From: Streptomyces puniciscabiei
Lineage (GTDB): Bacteria; Actinomycetota; Actinomycetes; Streptomycetales; Streptomycetaceae
Assembly: GCF_006715785.1 (NCBI RefSeq)
Contig: NZ_VFNX01000001.1
Span: forward strand, 4,692,001 to 4,756,000
Reading direction: 5' to 3'
Length of the DNA: 64,000 bases
Shown here in pieces: positions 47,178-57,784 of the stretch. Every line of letters begins with the position of its first letter. Position 1 is the first letter of the stretch. Position numbers and translations under genes: made by a program. The notes under the pieces were generated by a model that worked only from the letters and a program-made list of their open reading frames with translations, ran no database searches and was not told the origin of the DNA.

Positions 47178-48604
47178 CCCCGGCTCCGGCCCTGGCGCAG
47201 TCCCAGCCCGACCAGGACGGCGGCGGCGAGGACGATGGCCGCATCCAGGGCGAGGACCGTGTGGACACCGGCCAGCAGGTCGTCGGACGTGGTGGCCAGG
47301 ACGCCCAGCAGCGGGATGCCGACCGTGATGCCGACCTGCTGGGTGGAGGTCACCAGACCGGTGGCCAGGCCCTGCTCCTCGTCCGGGACCCCGGAGGTGA
47401 CGGTCAGGCCGTACGAGATGATCGCGCCCAGGTGGCACATGCTGGCCAGGGACACGGCCGCCGTGGCGAGCCAGACCGACCAGACGTGGGAGTTCAGCAG
47501 GAGCAGCGCCGCGATCAGCGCGCCCTGGCCGGTCAGCGAGCCGACCAGGGTGCGGCGGGCGCCGAAGCGGCCGATCACCTTCGGGGCGAGCGTGCCGGCG
47601 ACGGCCGACAGCACGCCCTGGACGCCGAAGACCAGGCCGGTCTCGAAGGCCGACAGGCGCAGGATCTCCTGGAGGTACAGGGTCAGGACGAAGATCACCG
47701 TCGACATCATCGAGAAGGTGACCAGACCGCCCACGTTGCCCCAGGCCACCGTGCGGCGGCGCAGCATCGGCAGGGAGACGAGCGGGGCGGCCGTACGGGA
47801 CTCCACGACCGTGAACACGGCCAGCAGGAGCAGCCCGGCGACCAGGGTGGTGACGACGTCCACGCGGCCGAAGCCGTGGTCGGCGGCGGTGGACAGGGCG
47901 TAGATCAGGGACAGCAGACCTGCGGTGACGGTGACCGCGCCGGGCACGTCCAGGCGCGGCCGTTCCGGGGTGCGCGACTCCGGCAGCAGGCGCGGCGCCA
48001 GCGGCAGCACGATCAGCGCGAACACCGACAGCAGGGCCATCGTGGAGCGCCAGCCGAGCGCGTCCGTGAGCACACCGCCCGCGACCATGCCGACGGTGAA
48101 GCCCAGCGACAGCAGCGTGCCGGAGATACCGAGGGCGCGGTCGCGGGCCGGGCCCTCCGGGAAGGTGGTGGTCAGCAGGGACATCCCGGTCGGGACGATC
48201 GCCGCCGCGCCGAGGCCCTGCAGGGCGCGTCCGGCGAGGAAGGACGCCGGGTCCCAGGCCAGGGTCGCCAGCAGTGAGGCCGCGCCGAACAGGGCCAGGC
48301 CGGTCAGGAACAGCTTGCGGCGGCCGTACAGGTCGCCGATACGGCCGAAGAGGAGCAGGAAGCCGCCGGACGGCAGCGCGAACGCGGTGACCGCCCACTG
48401 CAGGGCCGAGCGGCTCATGCCGAGGTCGGTGCCGAGTTCCGGCAGGGCCACGTTCAGGACGGAGAAGTCCAGCGCGACCATGAACTGGGCCGCGCACAGG
48501 ACGAACAGGACGAGCCTGTCACGCGTCGACAACCGGGGCGGCCGGGGAGTGTCGAGCGGAGTGCCCGCGGAGGTGGTGGACTGGGTGGTGGTGTCGATCG
48601 CCAT
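47162..48604 (-). CDS. MFS drug-efflux transporter (DHA2 type)
   Basis: The 480-residue protein is predicted to have 14 membrane helices. Motif A GRIGDLYGRRKLFLTG after TM2, and motif C-like GISGTLLSLGFTVGMVAGGVLTDALGWRS, place it in the EmrB/QacA drug:H+ antiporter branch. It faces away from an XRE/MmyB regulator gene, with two copies of GGTGGCACCACC between them (48660-48671 and 48677-48688), so that regulator probably controls it. The drug is unknown. Confidence 0.9.
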   Translation of the reverse strand: MAIDTTTQSTTSAGTPLDTPRPPRLSTRDRLVLFVLCAAQFMVALDFSVLNVALPELGTDLGMSRSALQWAVTAFALPSGGFLLLFGRIGDLYGRRKLFLTGLALFGAASLLATLAWDPASFLAGRALQGLGAAAIVPTGMSLLTTTFPEGPARDRALGISGTLLSLGFTVGMVAGGVLTDALGWRSTMALLSVFALIVLPLAPRLLPESRTPERPRLDVPGAVTVTAGLLSLIYALSTAADHGFGRVDVVTTLVAGLLLLAVFTVVESRTAAPLVSLPMLRRRTVAWGNVGGLVTFSMMSTVIFVLTLYLQEILRLSAFETGLVFGVQGVLSAVAGTLAPKVIGRFGARRTLVGSLTGQGALIAALLLLNSHVWSVWLATAAVSLASMCHLGAIISYGLTVTSGVPDEEQGLATGLVTSTQQVGITVGIPLLGVLATTSDDLLAGVHTVLALDAAIVLAAAVLVGLGLRQGRSRGQSRA

Positions 48605-48655
48605 GGCAAAGAGCTTCGGGCGAACGGAACAACGGTGGGGAGTCGGAACTTATGG

Positions 48656-48688
48656 TGGTGGTGGCACCACCAGACAGGTGGCACCACC
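48656..48688. promoter_or_regulatory. Operator pair between efflux gene and XRE regulator
   Basis: TGGTGGTG-G-CACCACCA (48656-48672) and GGTGG-CA-CCACC (48677-48688) are palindromes sharing GGTGGCACCACC, placed 17 bp apart in the divergent promoter region. The same core TGGTGGCACCA recurs at 56885 beside a second XRE regulator. Confidence 0.7.
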
Positions 48689-48729
48689 GGATGCGACGGG
48701 CATCGGACACGACGGGGGAGGAGCGGTAC

Positions 48730-49611
48730 GTGCCTGCTGCGGGGGCGACGAGGAGTCATCGGCGCGACGAACTGCGGGAGTTCCTGATGAGCCGGCGGGC
48801 CCGGGTCAGTCCCGAGGAGGCCGGGCTGCCGGCCGGGGGCGGCCGGCGCCGTACGCCCGGGCTGCGCCGGGAGGAGGTCGCGGTGCTCGCCGGTGTGGGC
48901 GCCTCCTGGTACCAGTGGCTGGAGCAGGGGCGGGAGATCTCCGTCTCCCCGCAGGTGCTCGACGCGGTCGCCCGGGTGCTGCGGCTGAGCGACGCCGAGC
49001 GCCGGCATCTGTACCTCCTGGCCGGGATGAACCCGCCGGCGCCCGAGGTCGCGCCCGAGCAGAAGCGGGCGAACTGCGACGGGCTGCGGCGGCTGATCGA
49101 GACCTGGATGCCGTATCCGGCGCACATCATGGACCGGTACTACAACTGCGTGATGTACAACGACGCGGCCGCGATCGTGCTCGGCATGCGGCCGGACATC
49201 ACCCAGAACTGTCTCATCGACTTCTTCGTCGACCCGCTGTACCGGTCGCGCAGCCACAGCTGGGAGCGGAACGCGCGTACCGTCGTGGCGCAGTTCCGGG
49301 CGGCGTGTGCGGCGCGTCCGGACGACGAGGGGTTCCAGTCGGTGCTCGCCGAGGTGAGCGAGGCCAGCGCCGAGTTCCGGGCGATGTGGGATCGGCGGGA
49401 CATCGAGGACCAGGGGCAGATCCGCAAGGAGCTGGAGCATCCGCTGGTCGGACTGCTGGTCGTGGAGTCGACGGTGATGAAGGTGCCGGCCCGGCCCGAT
49501 CTGATGATCGTGCTGCACACTCCGCTGGACGAGGCGAACACCGCGGCGAAGCTGGAGTGGCTGGCGTCTCCGGAGGGGCGGCGGGGCGCGATGTACCCCG
49601 TGGCGGGGTGA
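48730..49611 (+). CDS. XRE-family regulator with MmyB-like ligand domain
   Basis: The 293-residue protein has an N-terminal helix-turn-helix (about 10-95, with RTPGLRREEVAVLAGVGASWYQWLEQGRE and LDAVARVLRLSDAERRHLYLLAG) and a C-terminal MmyB-like ligand-binding domain (YNCVMYNDAAAIVLG, NARTVVAQFRA, HPLVGLLVVE). In MmyB proteins the second domain binds a fatty-acid-like ligand. GTG 48730 is chosen because it follows GGGGGAGGAG; an in-frame ATG at 48652 lies inside the operator. It is divergent from the efflux gene and is its likely repressor or activator. Confidence 0.9.
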   Translation: MPAAGATRSHRRDELREFLMSRRARVSPEEAGLPAGGGRRRTPGLRREEVAVLAGVGASWYQWLEQGREISVSPQVLDAVARVLRLSDAERRHLYLLAGMNPPAPEVAPEQKRANCDGLRRLIETWMPYPAHIMDRYYNCVMYNDAAAIVLGMRPDITQNCLIDFFVDPLYRSRSHSWERNARTVVAQFRAACAARPDDEGFQSVLAEVSEASAEFRAMWDRRDIEDQGQIRKELEHPLVGLLVVESTVMKVPARPDLMIVLHTPLDEANTAAKLEWLASPEGRRGAMYPVAG

Positions 49612-49639
49612 CGGGGCCCGGGCTTCGTATGCTCTGGGC

Positions 49640-49993
49640 ATGACCGAGAGCAACGCGCTTGACCCCGAGGACCGCAAGATCGTGACCCTGGCCCGTTCCG
49701 TGCGGGTCCGCAACGGTGTGCCGGAGGGGGCGGCCGTACGGGACGACACCGGGCGTACGTATGCCGCCGGGTCGGTCTCGCTGCCCTCGCTGAAGCTGAG
49801 CGCGCTGCGCACTGCCGTGGCCATGGCGGTGGCGTCGGGGGCTACGTCGTTGGAGGCGGCGGCGGTGGTGAGCGACGCGGAAGTCCTGCCGGACGAGGAC
49901 CGGGCTGCTGTCGCTGACCTCGGCGGTGTGGAGACGCCGGTGTTGCTGGCCGGCCCTGACGGCGTTGTTCGGGTGACCGTTTCCGCCGGCTGA
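49640..49993 (+). CDS. Zinc-less cytidine deaminase-like protein
   Basis: The 117-residue product aligns with cytidine deaminase in the N-terminal GAAVRDDTGRTYAAGSVSL and in LSALRTAVAMAVASGATSLEAAAVVSD, where the enzyme has a catalytic CAERTAI; here the Cys and Glu are replaced (SALRTAV), and the later PCxxC is absent. So the zinc and the proton shuttle are gone and catalysis as a deaminase is unlikely. It stands in the place where many bacteria carry cdd just before era; in this window the surface and ammonium genes lie between. TATGCT (49628-49633) ends 6 nt before the ATG, so it is probably leaderless. Confidence 0.8.
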   Translation: MTESNALDPEDRKIVTLARSVRVRNGVPEGAAVRDDTGRTYAAGSVSLPSLKLSALRTAVAMAVASGATSLEAAAVVSDAEVLPDEDRAAVADLGGVETPVLLAGPDGVVRVTVSAG

Positions 49994-50002
49994 CCCACTA
50001 CG

Positions 50003-50045
50003 GGGCTCCGCCCCCTGGACCCCCCGTCTCGGTCGGCTGAGAGGG
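50003..50045. repeat. Dispersed repeat copy with hairpin
   Basis: GGGGC (50003-50007) and GCCCC (50011-50015) form a hairpin; TCCGCCCCCTGGACCCCC at 50008-50025 is identical to 42011-42028, and the following GTCGGCTGAGAGG matches 42054-42066 with one change. Both copies follow stop codons. Confidence 0.65.
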
Positions 50046-50197
50046 CGCCGAACAGGAGGTCGGCTGGAATTCAACCTTGTTGGGTTCCTCCCCCTGCGCA
50101 TCAATGAAGCCGTACATCCGACGGGTCGTCAGATCCGCACCCGCCCGTCGGCGTCCCCCCACACGGCACTCCCCACAGGGAAGGGAAGCGGATCCCC

Positions 50198-50674
50198 ATG
50201 AGAGGCAAGCGCACGGCAATGGGTGCGGCACTGGCCGCCGGGGCCCTCGCGGTCACCGGGCCGGCCTTCGCACCCTCCGCGGCCGCCGTCACCCCACAGT
50301 CGGCGACCATCAACGCGAACTGCGGCATCTACGGCGGCGGTGCGGCCACGCTCACCGCCACCCAGAGCGGCACCTCGGCCACCGTCACGATCACGTCCTC
50401 CGCGATCACCGTGCCCGTCGCGGTGTCCCAGGACTCGGTCTCGTCCACCCTCACGCTCGTGAAGGGCAGCGGCGGCACCAGCGTCTTCAGCGGTCGGAAG
50501 AACCCGGCCATGGCGGCCGGTTCCACCGTCACCGTCGGCCCCCTCGGCGGCACCGTGGCCTCCGGTGACAGCCTGGAGGCGTACGGCGGCTCCCTGAAGA
50601 TGACGGTCTTCGGGATCACCATCACCTGTACGGCGACCGCCAAGCAGTCGCCCGGCCCGTTCGTCTTCGACTGA
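50198..50674 (+). CDS. Small secreted beta-rich protein
   Basis: The 158-residue product has a Sec signal peptide (MRGKRTAMGAALAAGALA, cleavage near AAA-VT about residue 32) and a mature part of Ser/Thr/Gly/Val, with two Cys (ANCGIYG and TITCTAT) that may form a disulphide joining the ends of a beta-sandwich. I do not recognise the family. The ATG has GGGAAGGGAAG upstream. Together with the next two exported proteins it may form a cell-surface cassette. Confidence 0.75.
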   Translation: MRGKRTAMGAALAAGALAVTGPAFAPSAAAVTPQSATINANCGIYGGGAATLTATQSGTSATVTITSSAITVPVAVSQDSVSSTLTLVKGSGGTSVFSGRKNPAMAAGSTVTVGPLGGTVASGDSLEAYGGSLKMTVFGITITCTATAKQSPGPFVFD

Positions 50675-50710
50675 TCCCCCGAGTCGACCGACCTGAGCGA
50701 TCTGTTCCGG

Positions 50711-50760
50711 ATGCCGCAGAAACCGACAAGATCTGATGATCCGTCAGATTTCTGCGGCAT
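50711..50760. promoter_or_regulatory. Nested palindrome between surface-cassette genes
   Basis: ATGCCGCAGAAA (50711-50722) pairs with TTTCTGCGGCAT (50749-50760) and encloses a second palindrome, ATCTGA (50731-50736) with TCAGAT (50744-50749). It lies 90 bp before the WxL-like gene and could act as an operator or as an RNA hairpin. Confidence 0.6.
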
Positions 50761-50850
50761 CTCCATTGACTTCTCACTCCCGCTCCACATCAATGCCCCC
50801 TGTCGGCGCAGACGAGCCGCTGCGCCCGCAACCCTGAAGGAGGGGGCCCC

Positions 50851-52188
50851 ATGGGTTCGACACCCCCAAGACCACGAAGATCCCGACGGTGGCGCTGGGC
50901 GTCCCTGTTCGGGGCGACCGCGCTCGCGGTCACCGCGGGCGGCGCGCTGGCCTGTCCGGCCGGTGCCGCCGGCACGAACGTGGACTTCGCCACGCACTGC
51001 ATCCCGCCCGCCGTCGCGGGCATCCCGCCGATCGACGGCACCACTACCGCCAACGTGTCGGTGGACAACACCAGTCCCAAGGTCGGGGACACCGTCACCG
51101 TGACCTACACCGTGGTCACCGCCGCCGCGAGCAACCCCACCGACCTCGCCCTGCCCGCCGACATCATGACCCCGACCGGGAAGGTGACCCTCGGCGGCGC
51201 CCAGACCGGGAACGTGACCGTCGCCGGGCCGAAGAAGAACCCGCCGGTGCCGGGGAAGGCGGCCTTCCCGTCCTTCTCCATGACCGGCACGTTCACCGTC
51301 ACCAAGGCCGGTAAGATCACCCTCTCGCCCGGCGACTACAACATCCACACCAGCTACATCCTGGAGCTGGACACCCCGTGCACGGTCACCAACCCGCCCG
51401 CCCCGGCGTCGGAGACGGTCACGGCGACCGACGGCACCCCCGCCAACACCCGGGCCATCGCGCTCGGTTCGGCCTCCGGTGACCCCGGTGCCGGTGTCAC
51501 GGTCAACGGTACGAACTTCACACCGGGCGCCACGGTCACCCTGGCCGGGCGGTCCGGGGACCGGCAGACGGCCGACACGGCGACCGTCACCGCGAACGCC
51601 CAGGGCTCCTTCAGCGGTTCGCTGGTCGTCAACGACAGGACGACGACCGGCATCGTGGCCTACGAGGGCGCTGCCTGGAGCGCGGACAAGGGGGCCGGCC
51701 CCGCGGCCTACGTCGTCAACGACAACACCCCCGTCCCGCCCGGCAGTCAGAAGCTGACCACCACCGTCAAGGCGGGCACCCTCTCCATGTCCCAGGCCGG
51801 GGACTCGGTCGCGCTGTCGGCGGTCGACTTCGGCAAGGGCGGGGCCTCGACCGGCAAGCTGCAGACCGTGACCGTCCAGGACTTCCGCGGCGGGCCCGCG
51901 GGCTGGTCCCTGACCGGCAAGGTCACCGACTTCACCGGTCCCGGCGGCAAGATCGACGCCGGCAAGCTGAGCTGGACGCCCGCGTGCGCGGCCAAGGCGG
52001 GCAGTCCCAGCGCCTGCAAGGCCGGCTCGACGGGCAGTGTGGGCGCCTCGGGCGCGACCCTGGCATCGACCTCGGACGGCACGCTCACCGGCGGTGAGTT
52101 CACCGTCGACGCCGGGCTCTCCCTGGACGTACCGGCGTTCACGCCTCCGGGCGCGTACTCCGGCGTGCTCACGCTGACGCTCACCTGA
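50851..52188 (+). CDS. WxL-like secreted surface protein
   Basis: The 445-residue product has an Arg-rich signal peptide (cleavage near GAAG about 41), beta-sandwich repeats in the middle including an IPT-like segment (SASGDPGAGVTVNGTNFTPGATVTLAGRS), and a C-terminal domain (about 300-445) with W352-S-L in AGWSLTGKVTDFTG, LSWTPA, and a final YSGVLTLTLT. That pattern follows the WxL cell-wall-binding domain of Gram-positive surface proteins. ATG 50851 follows GAAGGAGGGGG. The next gene encodes a WxL-interacting-protein homologue, which strengthens the call. WxL proteins are best known from Firmicutes. Confidence 0.75.
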   Translation: MGSTPPRPRRSRRWRWASLFGATALAVTAGGALACPAGAAGTNVDFATHCIPPAVAGIPPIDGTTTANVSVDNTSPKVGDTVTVTYTVVTAAASNPTDLALPADIMTPTGKVTLGGAQTGNVTVAGPKKNPPVPGKAAFPSFSMTGTFTVTKAGKITLSPGDYNIHTSYILELDTPCTVTNPPAPASETVTATDGTPANTRAIALGSASGDPGAGVTVNGTNFTPGATVTLAGRSGDRQTADTATVTANAQGSFSGSLVVNDRTTTGIVAYEGAAWSADKGAGPAAYVVNDNTPVPPGSQKLTTTVKAGTLSMSQAGDSVALSAVDFGKGGASTGKLQTVTVQDFRGGPAGWSLTGKVTDFTGPGGKIDAGKLSWTPACAAKAGSPSACKAGSTGSVGASGATLASTSDGTLTGGEFTVDAGLSLDVPAFTPPGAYSGVLTLTLT

Positions 52189-52256
52189 GCGTGCGGGCGT
52201 CCGCACCCGCCCGTTCCCCTCCCGCCCCAGTCTCCCGTCCGTGGGGGTCCGCACCC

Positions 52257-54824
<2,568 letters not shown>

Positions 54825-54882
54825 CGGATGTGCGGGCTCGTCAGAGGGTCACCGGTGCGCGTTTCCGGTTGCGTACGCGTGT

Positions 54883-54914
54883 GTTTCCGTGACGTTTCGT
54901 TGCGGCCGGGTTAC
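54883..54914 (-). promoter_or_regulatory. GlnR boxes upstream of amtB
   Basis: On the minus strand, GTAAC-N6-GCAAC (54914-54899) runs directly into GAAAC-N6-GAAAC (54898-54883). The first half matches the a/b-site form GTnAC-N6-GaAAC of GlnR operators in Streptomyces; the second repeats the GAAAC half-site. They lie about 60-90 bp before the amtB ATG. Confidence 0.75.
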
Positions 54915-54964
54915 CGAAATCTCACGGTACGGCGGGGCCTCGTGGATCAGGGACAATGAACGGC

Positions 54965-55918
54965 ATGAGCGTGCGTACCCAGTCATCCGAGCAGTCGGCC
55001 GAGGCCGTCCACCGCGCCGGCTTCGCCTGCTTCGTGGGCCGTCCCAACGCGGGCAAGTCCACCCTCACGAACGCTCTGGTCGGGCAGAAGGTGGCGATCA
55101 CCGCCGACCAGCCGCAGACGACGCGGCACACGGTGCGGGGGATCGTGCACCGGCCCGACGCCCAGCTGATCCTGGTCGACACCCCCGGCCTCCACAAGCC
55201 GCGCACGCTGCTCGGCGAGCGGCTCAACGACGTGGTCCGCACCACCTGGGCCGAGGTCGACGTGATCGGCTTCTGCCTGCCGGCGAACGAGAAGATCGGT
55301 CCCGGTGACCGCTTCATCGCCAAGGAGCTGGCCGGGATCAGGAAGACCCCGAAGGTCGCGATCGTGACCAAGACGGACCTGGTCGACTCCAAGGCCCTGG
55401 CCGAGCAGCTGATCGCCATCGACCAGCTGGGCAAGGACCTGGGCATCGAGTGGGCGGAGATCGTGCCGGTGTCGGCGGTCGGCGCCAAGCAGGTGGACCT
55501 CCTGGCCGACCTCCTCATCCCCCTGCTCCCGGAGGGCCCCGCGCTCTACCCCGAGGGTGATCTGACGGACGAGCCCGAGCAGGTCATGATCGCGGAACTC
55601 ATCCGCGAGGCCGCGCTGGAGGGCGTCCGCGACGAGCTGCCGCACTCCATCGCCGTGGTCGTGGAGGAGATGCTCCCGCGCGAGGACCGCCCCGCCGACC
55701 GTCCCCTCCTCGACATCCACGCCAACGTCTACATCGAGCGCCCCAGCCAGAAGGGCATCATCATCGGCCCCAAGGGCAAGCGCCTGAAGGAGGTCGGCAT
55801 CAAGTCCCGCAAGCACATCGAGGCACTGCTGGGGACGCCGGTCTTCCTCGATCTGCATGTCAAGGTCGCCAAGGACTGGCAGCGGGATCCCAAGCAGCTG
55901 AGGAAGCTCGGCTTCTAG
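54965..55918 (+). CDS. era: GTPase Era
   Basis: Era binds the 3' end of 16S rRNA during 30S assembly. The 317-residue product has GRPNAGKST (P-loop), DTPGLHKPR (G3), TKTD (G4), and a C-terminal KH domain with VYIERPSQKGIIIGPKGKRLKEVGIKSRKHIEALLG. ATG 54965 is preferred because GACAAT (54952-54957) ends 7 nt before it, suggesting a leaderless mRNA; ATG 54956 lies inside that box. Its end overlaps the converging XRE gene by 4 bp. Confidence 0.96.
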   Translation: MSVRTQSSEQSAEAVHRAGFACFVGRPNAGKSTLTNALVGQKVAITADQPQTTRHTVRGIVHRPDAQLILVDTPGLHKPRTLLGERLNDVVRTTWAEVDVIGFCLPANEKIGPGDRFIAKELAGIRKTPKVAIVTKTDLVDSKALAEQLIAIDQLGKDLGIEWAEIVPVSAVGAKQVDLLADLLIPLLPEGPALYPEGDLTDEPEQVMIAELIREAALEGVRDELPHSIAVVVEEMLPREDRPADRPLLDIHANVYIERPSQKGIIIGPKGKRLKEVGIKSRKHIEALLGTPVFLDLHVKVAKDWQRDPKQLRKLGF

Positions 55919-56790
55919 CCGGCGGCGCTCCGGGTCTCACCGGCGGCGCGCTGGGGGGTCATGTCCTGCAGGCCCACCACCCTCAGCAACTGCAGCCGTT
56001 CGTACGACTCCGTGCCGGGGCGGGCCGTGTGGAGGACGAGGTGGTGGCGGTGGTCGCCGGTCAGGAGGATCTCGCAGTCGAGTTCCAGGAGGCCCACCAC
56101 CGGGTGCCGGAAACGCTTGGTCGTGCTGCGGCGTACCGCCACCTCGTGTGCGTCCCAGAGGCGGGCGAACTCCTCGCTGGCGGCGCGGAGTTCGGCCACC
56201 AGGGCGGCCGGTTCGGGGTCGTCGGGGCGGGCGGCGGTCACCGCGCGCAGGTTCGCCACGTGCCGGCGCGCGTGCTCCGGCACGTCCTCCGGAGGGAACA
56301 GCTCACGTGCCGCCGGGTCCAGGAAGAAGCGGCGGACCAGGTTGCGTTCGCGCGGTGGACGGCCCAGCACGTCTCCTGACAGCGCCCGCGACAGCGCGTT
56401 CTGCGCCAGCACCTCGCCGCAGTCCGTCACCACCAGCGCCGGCGCGTCGTGCAGCCGGTCCAGGACCAGCAGCAGCCCGGGGCGGACATGGGCCGACACG
56501 CTGTCGCGGCGCGGGGGCTCCTCGCCCGCCAGGTGGAACAGGTGGTCCCGCTCGTCGTCGGTCAGGCGCAGCGCCCGGGCCAGTGCCGTGAGCATCTGCC
56601 GGGACGGGCGCGGGCCCCGGCACTGTTCCAGCCGGGCGTAGTAGTCGACCGACATGCCCGCCAGCGACGCCACCTCCTCCCGCCGCAGGCCGGGGGTACG
56701 GCGGCGGGCGCCGGGTGCGAGGCCGACGTCGGTCGGGTCCAGCCGGGCACGGCCACGGCGCAGGAAGTCGGCGAGTTCGGCTCGGTTCAC
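55915..56790 (-). CDS. Second XRE-family regulator with MmyB-like domain
   Basis: The 291-residue protein has the same architecture as the regulator at 48730: an HTH with RRTPGLRREEVASLAGMSVDYYARLEQ (about 29-55) and LTDDERDHLFHLAG, then an MmyB-like domain with HPVVGLLELDCEIL. The GTG at 56790 follows GGAGG with only one base of spacing, so the start is uncertain, but the frame has no better candidate and begins NRAELADFLRRGRARL, as is typical. It is divergent from the NAD-dependent epimerase gene, and a TGGTGGCACCA palindrome lies near that gene's start. Confidence 0.88.
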   Translation of the reverse strand: MNRAELADFLRRGRARLDPTDVGLAPGARRRTPGLRREEVASLAGMSVDYYARLEQCRGPRPSRQMLTALARALRLTDDERDHLFHLAGEEPPRRDSVSAHVRPGLLLVLDRLHDAPALVVTDCGEVLAQNALSRALSGDVLGRPPRERNLVRRFFLDPAARELFPPEDVPEHARRHVANLRAVTAARPDDPEPAALVAELRAASEEFARLWDAHEVAVRRSTTKRFRHPVVGLLELDCEILLTGDHRHHLVLHTARPGTESYERLQLLRVVGLQDMTPQRAAGETRSAAG

Positions 56791-56884
56791 CCCTCCAGGG
56801 TGGGGCAGGGCGGGGGGCTTATCCAGGGAGTGCCGGTCCCCTGATCCACGGGTCTCTCCCGCCCCGCGCGGCGCCGATCGACAG

Positions 56885-56895
56885 TGGTGGCACCA
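56885..56895. promoter_or_regulatory. XRE operator candidate TGGTGGCACCA
   Basis: TGGTG-G-CACCA is a perfect palindrome 19 bp before the epimerase ATG and 94 bp before the regulator start. The same 11 bases occur at 48659-48669 beside the paralogous regulator. Confidence 0.65.
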
Positions 56896-56913
56896 GACCG
56901 GGAGGAACGGAAC

Positions 56914-57768
56914 ATGCTGACACTGGTGACGGGCACGACGGGACAGGTCGGCCGGCGCTTCGTACCGAGGCTGCTGGCCCAGCGGCAGCCGGGCGAGCAG
57001 GTACGGGTCCTGGTGCGGGACGCGGCGCGCGGCGAGGCCTTCGCGGAGCTGGGCGCCCAGGTCGCCGTCGGGGATCTGCGGGACGAGGAGACGCTCGGCA
57101 AGGCGCTCGCCGGGGTGGACGCGGTCGTGAACATCGCGGCGTCCTTCCGCGGGGTGCCCGACGAGGAGGCGTGGGCCGTCAACCGGGACGCGGCCGTTGC
57201 CCTGGGCCGCGCCGCGCTCGCCTCGGGCGTGCGGCGCTTCGTGCAGGTCAGCACCGGGCTCGTGTACGGCGTCGGGCGGGGCCGCCCGCTGACCGAGGAG
57301 GACGAGTCGCGGCCCGGCGGCGCGATGTGGGGCGCCTATCCGGAGTCCAAGGCGGCGGCCGAGCGGGAGCTGCTCGTGCTGGACGGCATGGACGTGCGCG
57401 TGGCCCGGCTGCCCTTCGTCTACGGCGACGGTGACCCGCACCTCGCCGACTCCCTGCGCTGGGCCGCGCACTGGGCGGCCACCCAGCGGCTGCACATGGG
57501 CCACCACGCCGACGTCGCCCAGGGGCTGCTGCGCCTGCTGTACGCACCGGCGGTGCGCGGCCCGGTGCACAACATCGCCGACGACGCCCCCGTCACGGCG
57601 GTCGAGCTGCACCAGCTCAATGGGGCCGAGGTGCCCGCCGACCTGCACGCCCGGACCGACCCCGACCCGTGGCTGGGGATCATGTCCACCCAGAAGATCC
57701 GCCGCGACCTGGGCTTCCGGCCGATCTACCCGACCGTCTGGTCCGCCCGCGACGCCGGCGCCCTCTGA
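56914..57768 (+). CDS. NAD(P)-dependent epimerase/reductase (SDR)
   Basis: The 284-residue extended short-chain dehydrogenase has the Rossmann motif TLVTGTTGQVGRR, VDAVVNIAASF, and the catalytic Ser with Tyr-x3-Lys (VSTGLVYG, YPESKAAAE). ATG 56914 has GGAGG 8 nt upstream. Members include nucleotide-sugar epimerases and NmrA-like sensor proteins; the substrate is not shown. It is divergent from the XRE regulator and probably its target gene. Confidence 0.87.
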   Translation: MLTLVTGTTGQVGRRFVPRLLAQRQPGEQVRVLVRDAARGEAFAELGAQVAVGDLRDEETLGKALAGVDAVVNIAASFRGVPDEEAWAVNRDAAVALGRAALASGVRRFVQVSTGLVYGVGRGRPLTEEDESRPGGAMWGAYPESKAAAERELLVLDGMDVRVARLPFVYGDGDPHLADSLRWAAHWAATQRLHMGHHADVAQGLLRLLYAPAVRGPVHNIADDAPVTAVELHQLNGAEVPADLHARTDPDPWLGIMSTQKIRRDLGFRPIYPTVWSARDAGAL

Positions 57769-57784
57769 CCCCCTTCGCGGAGCG

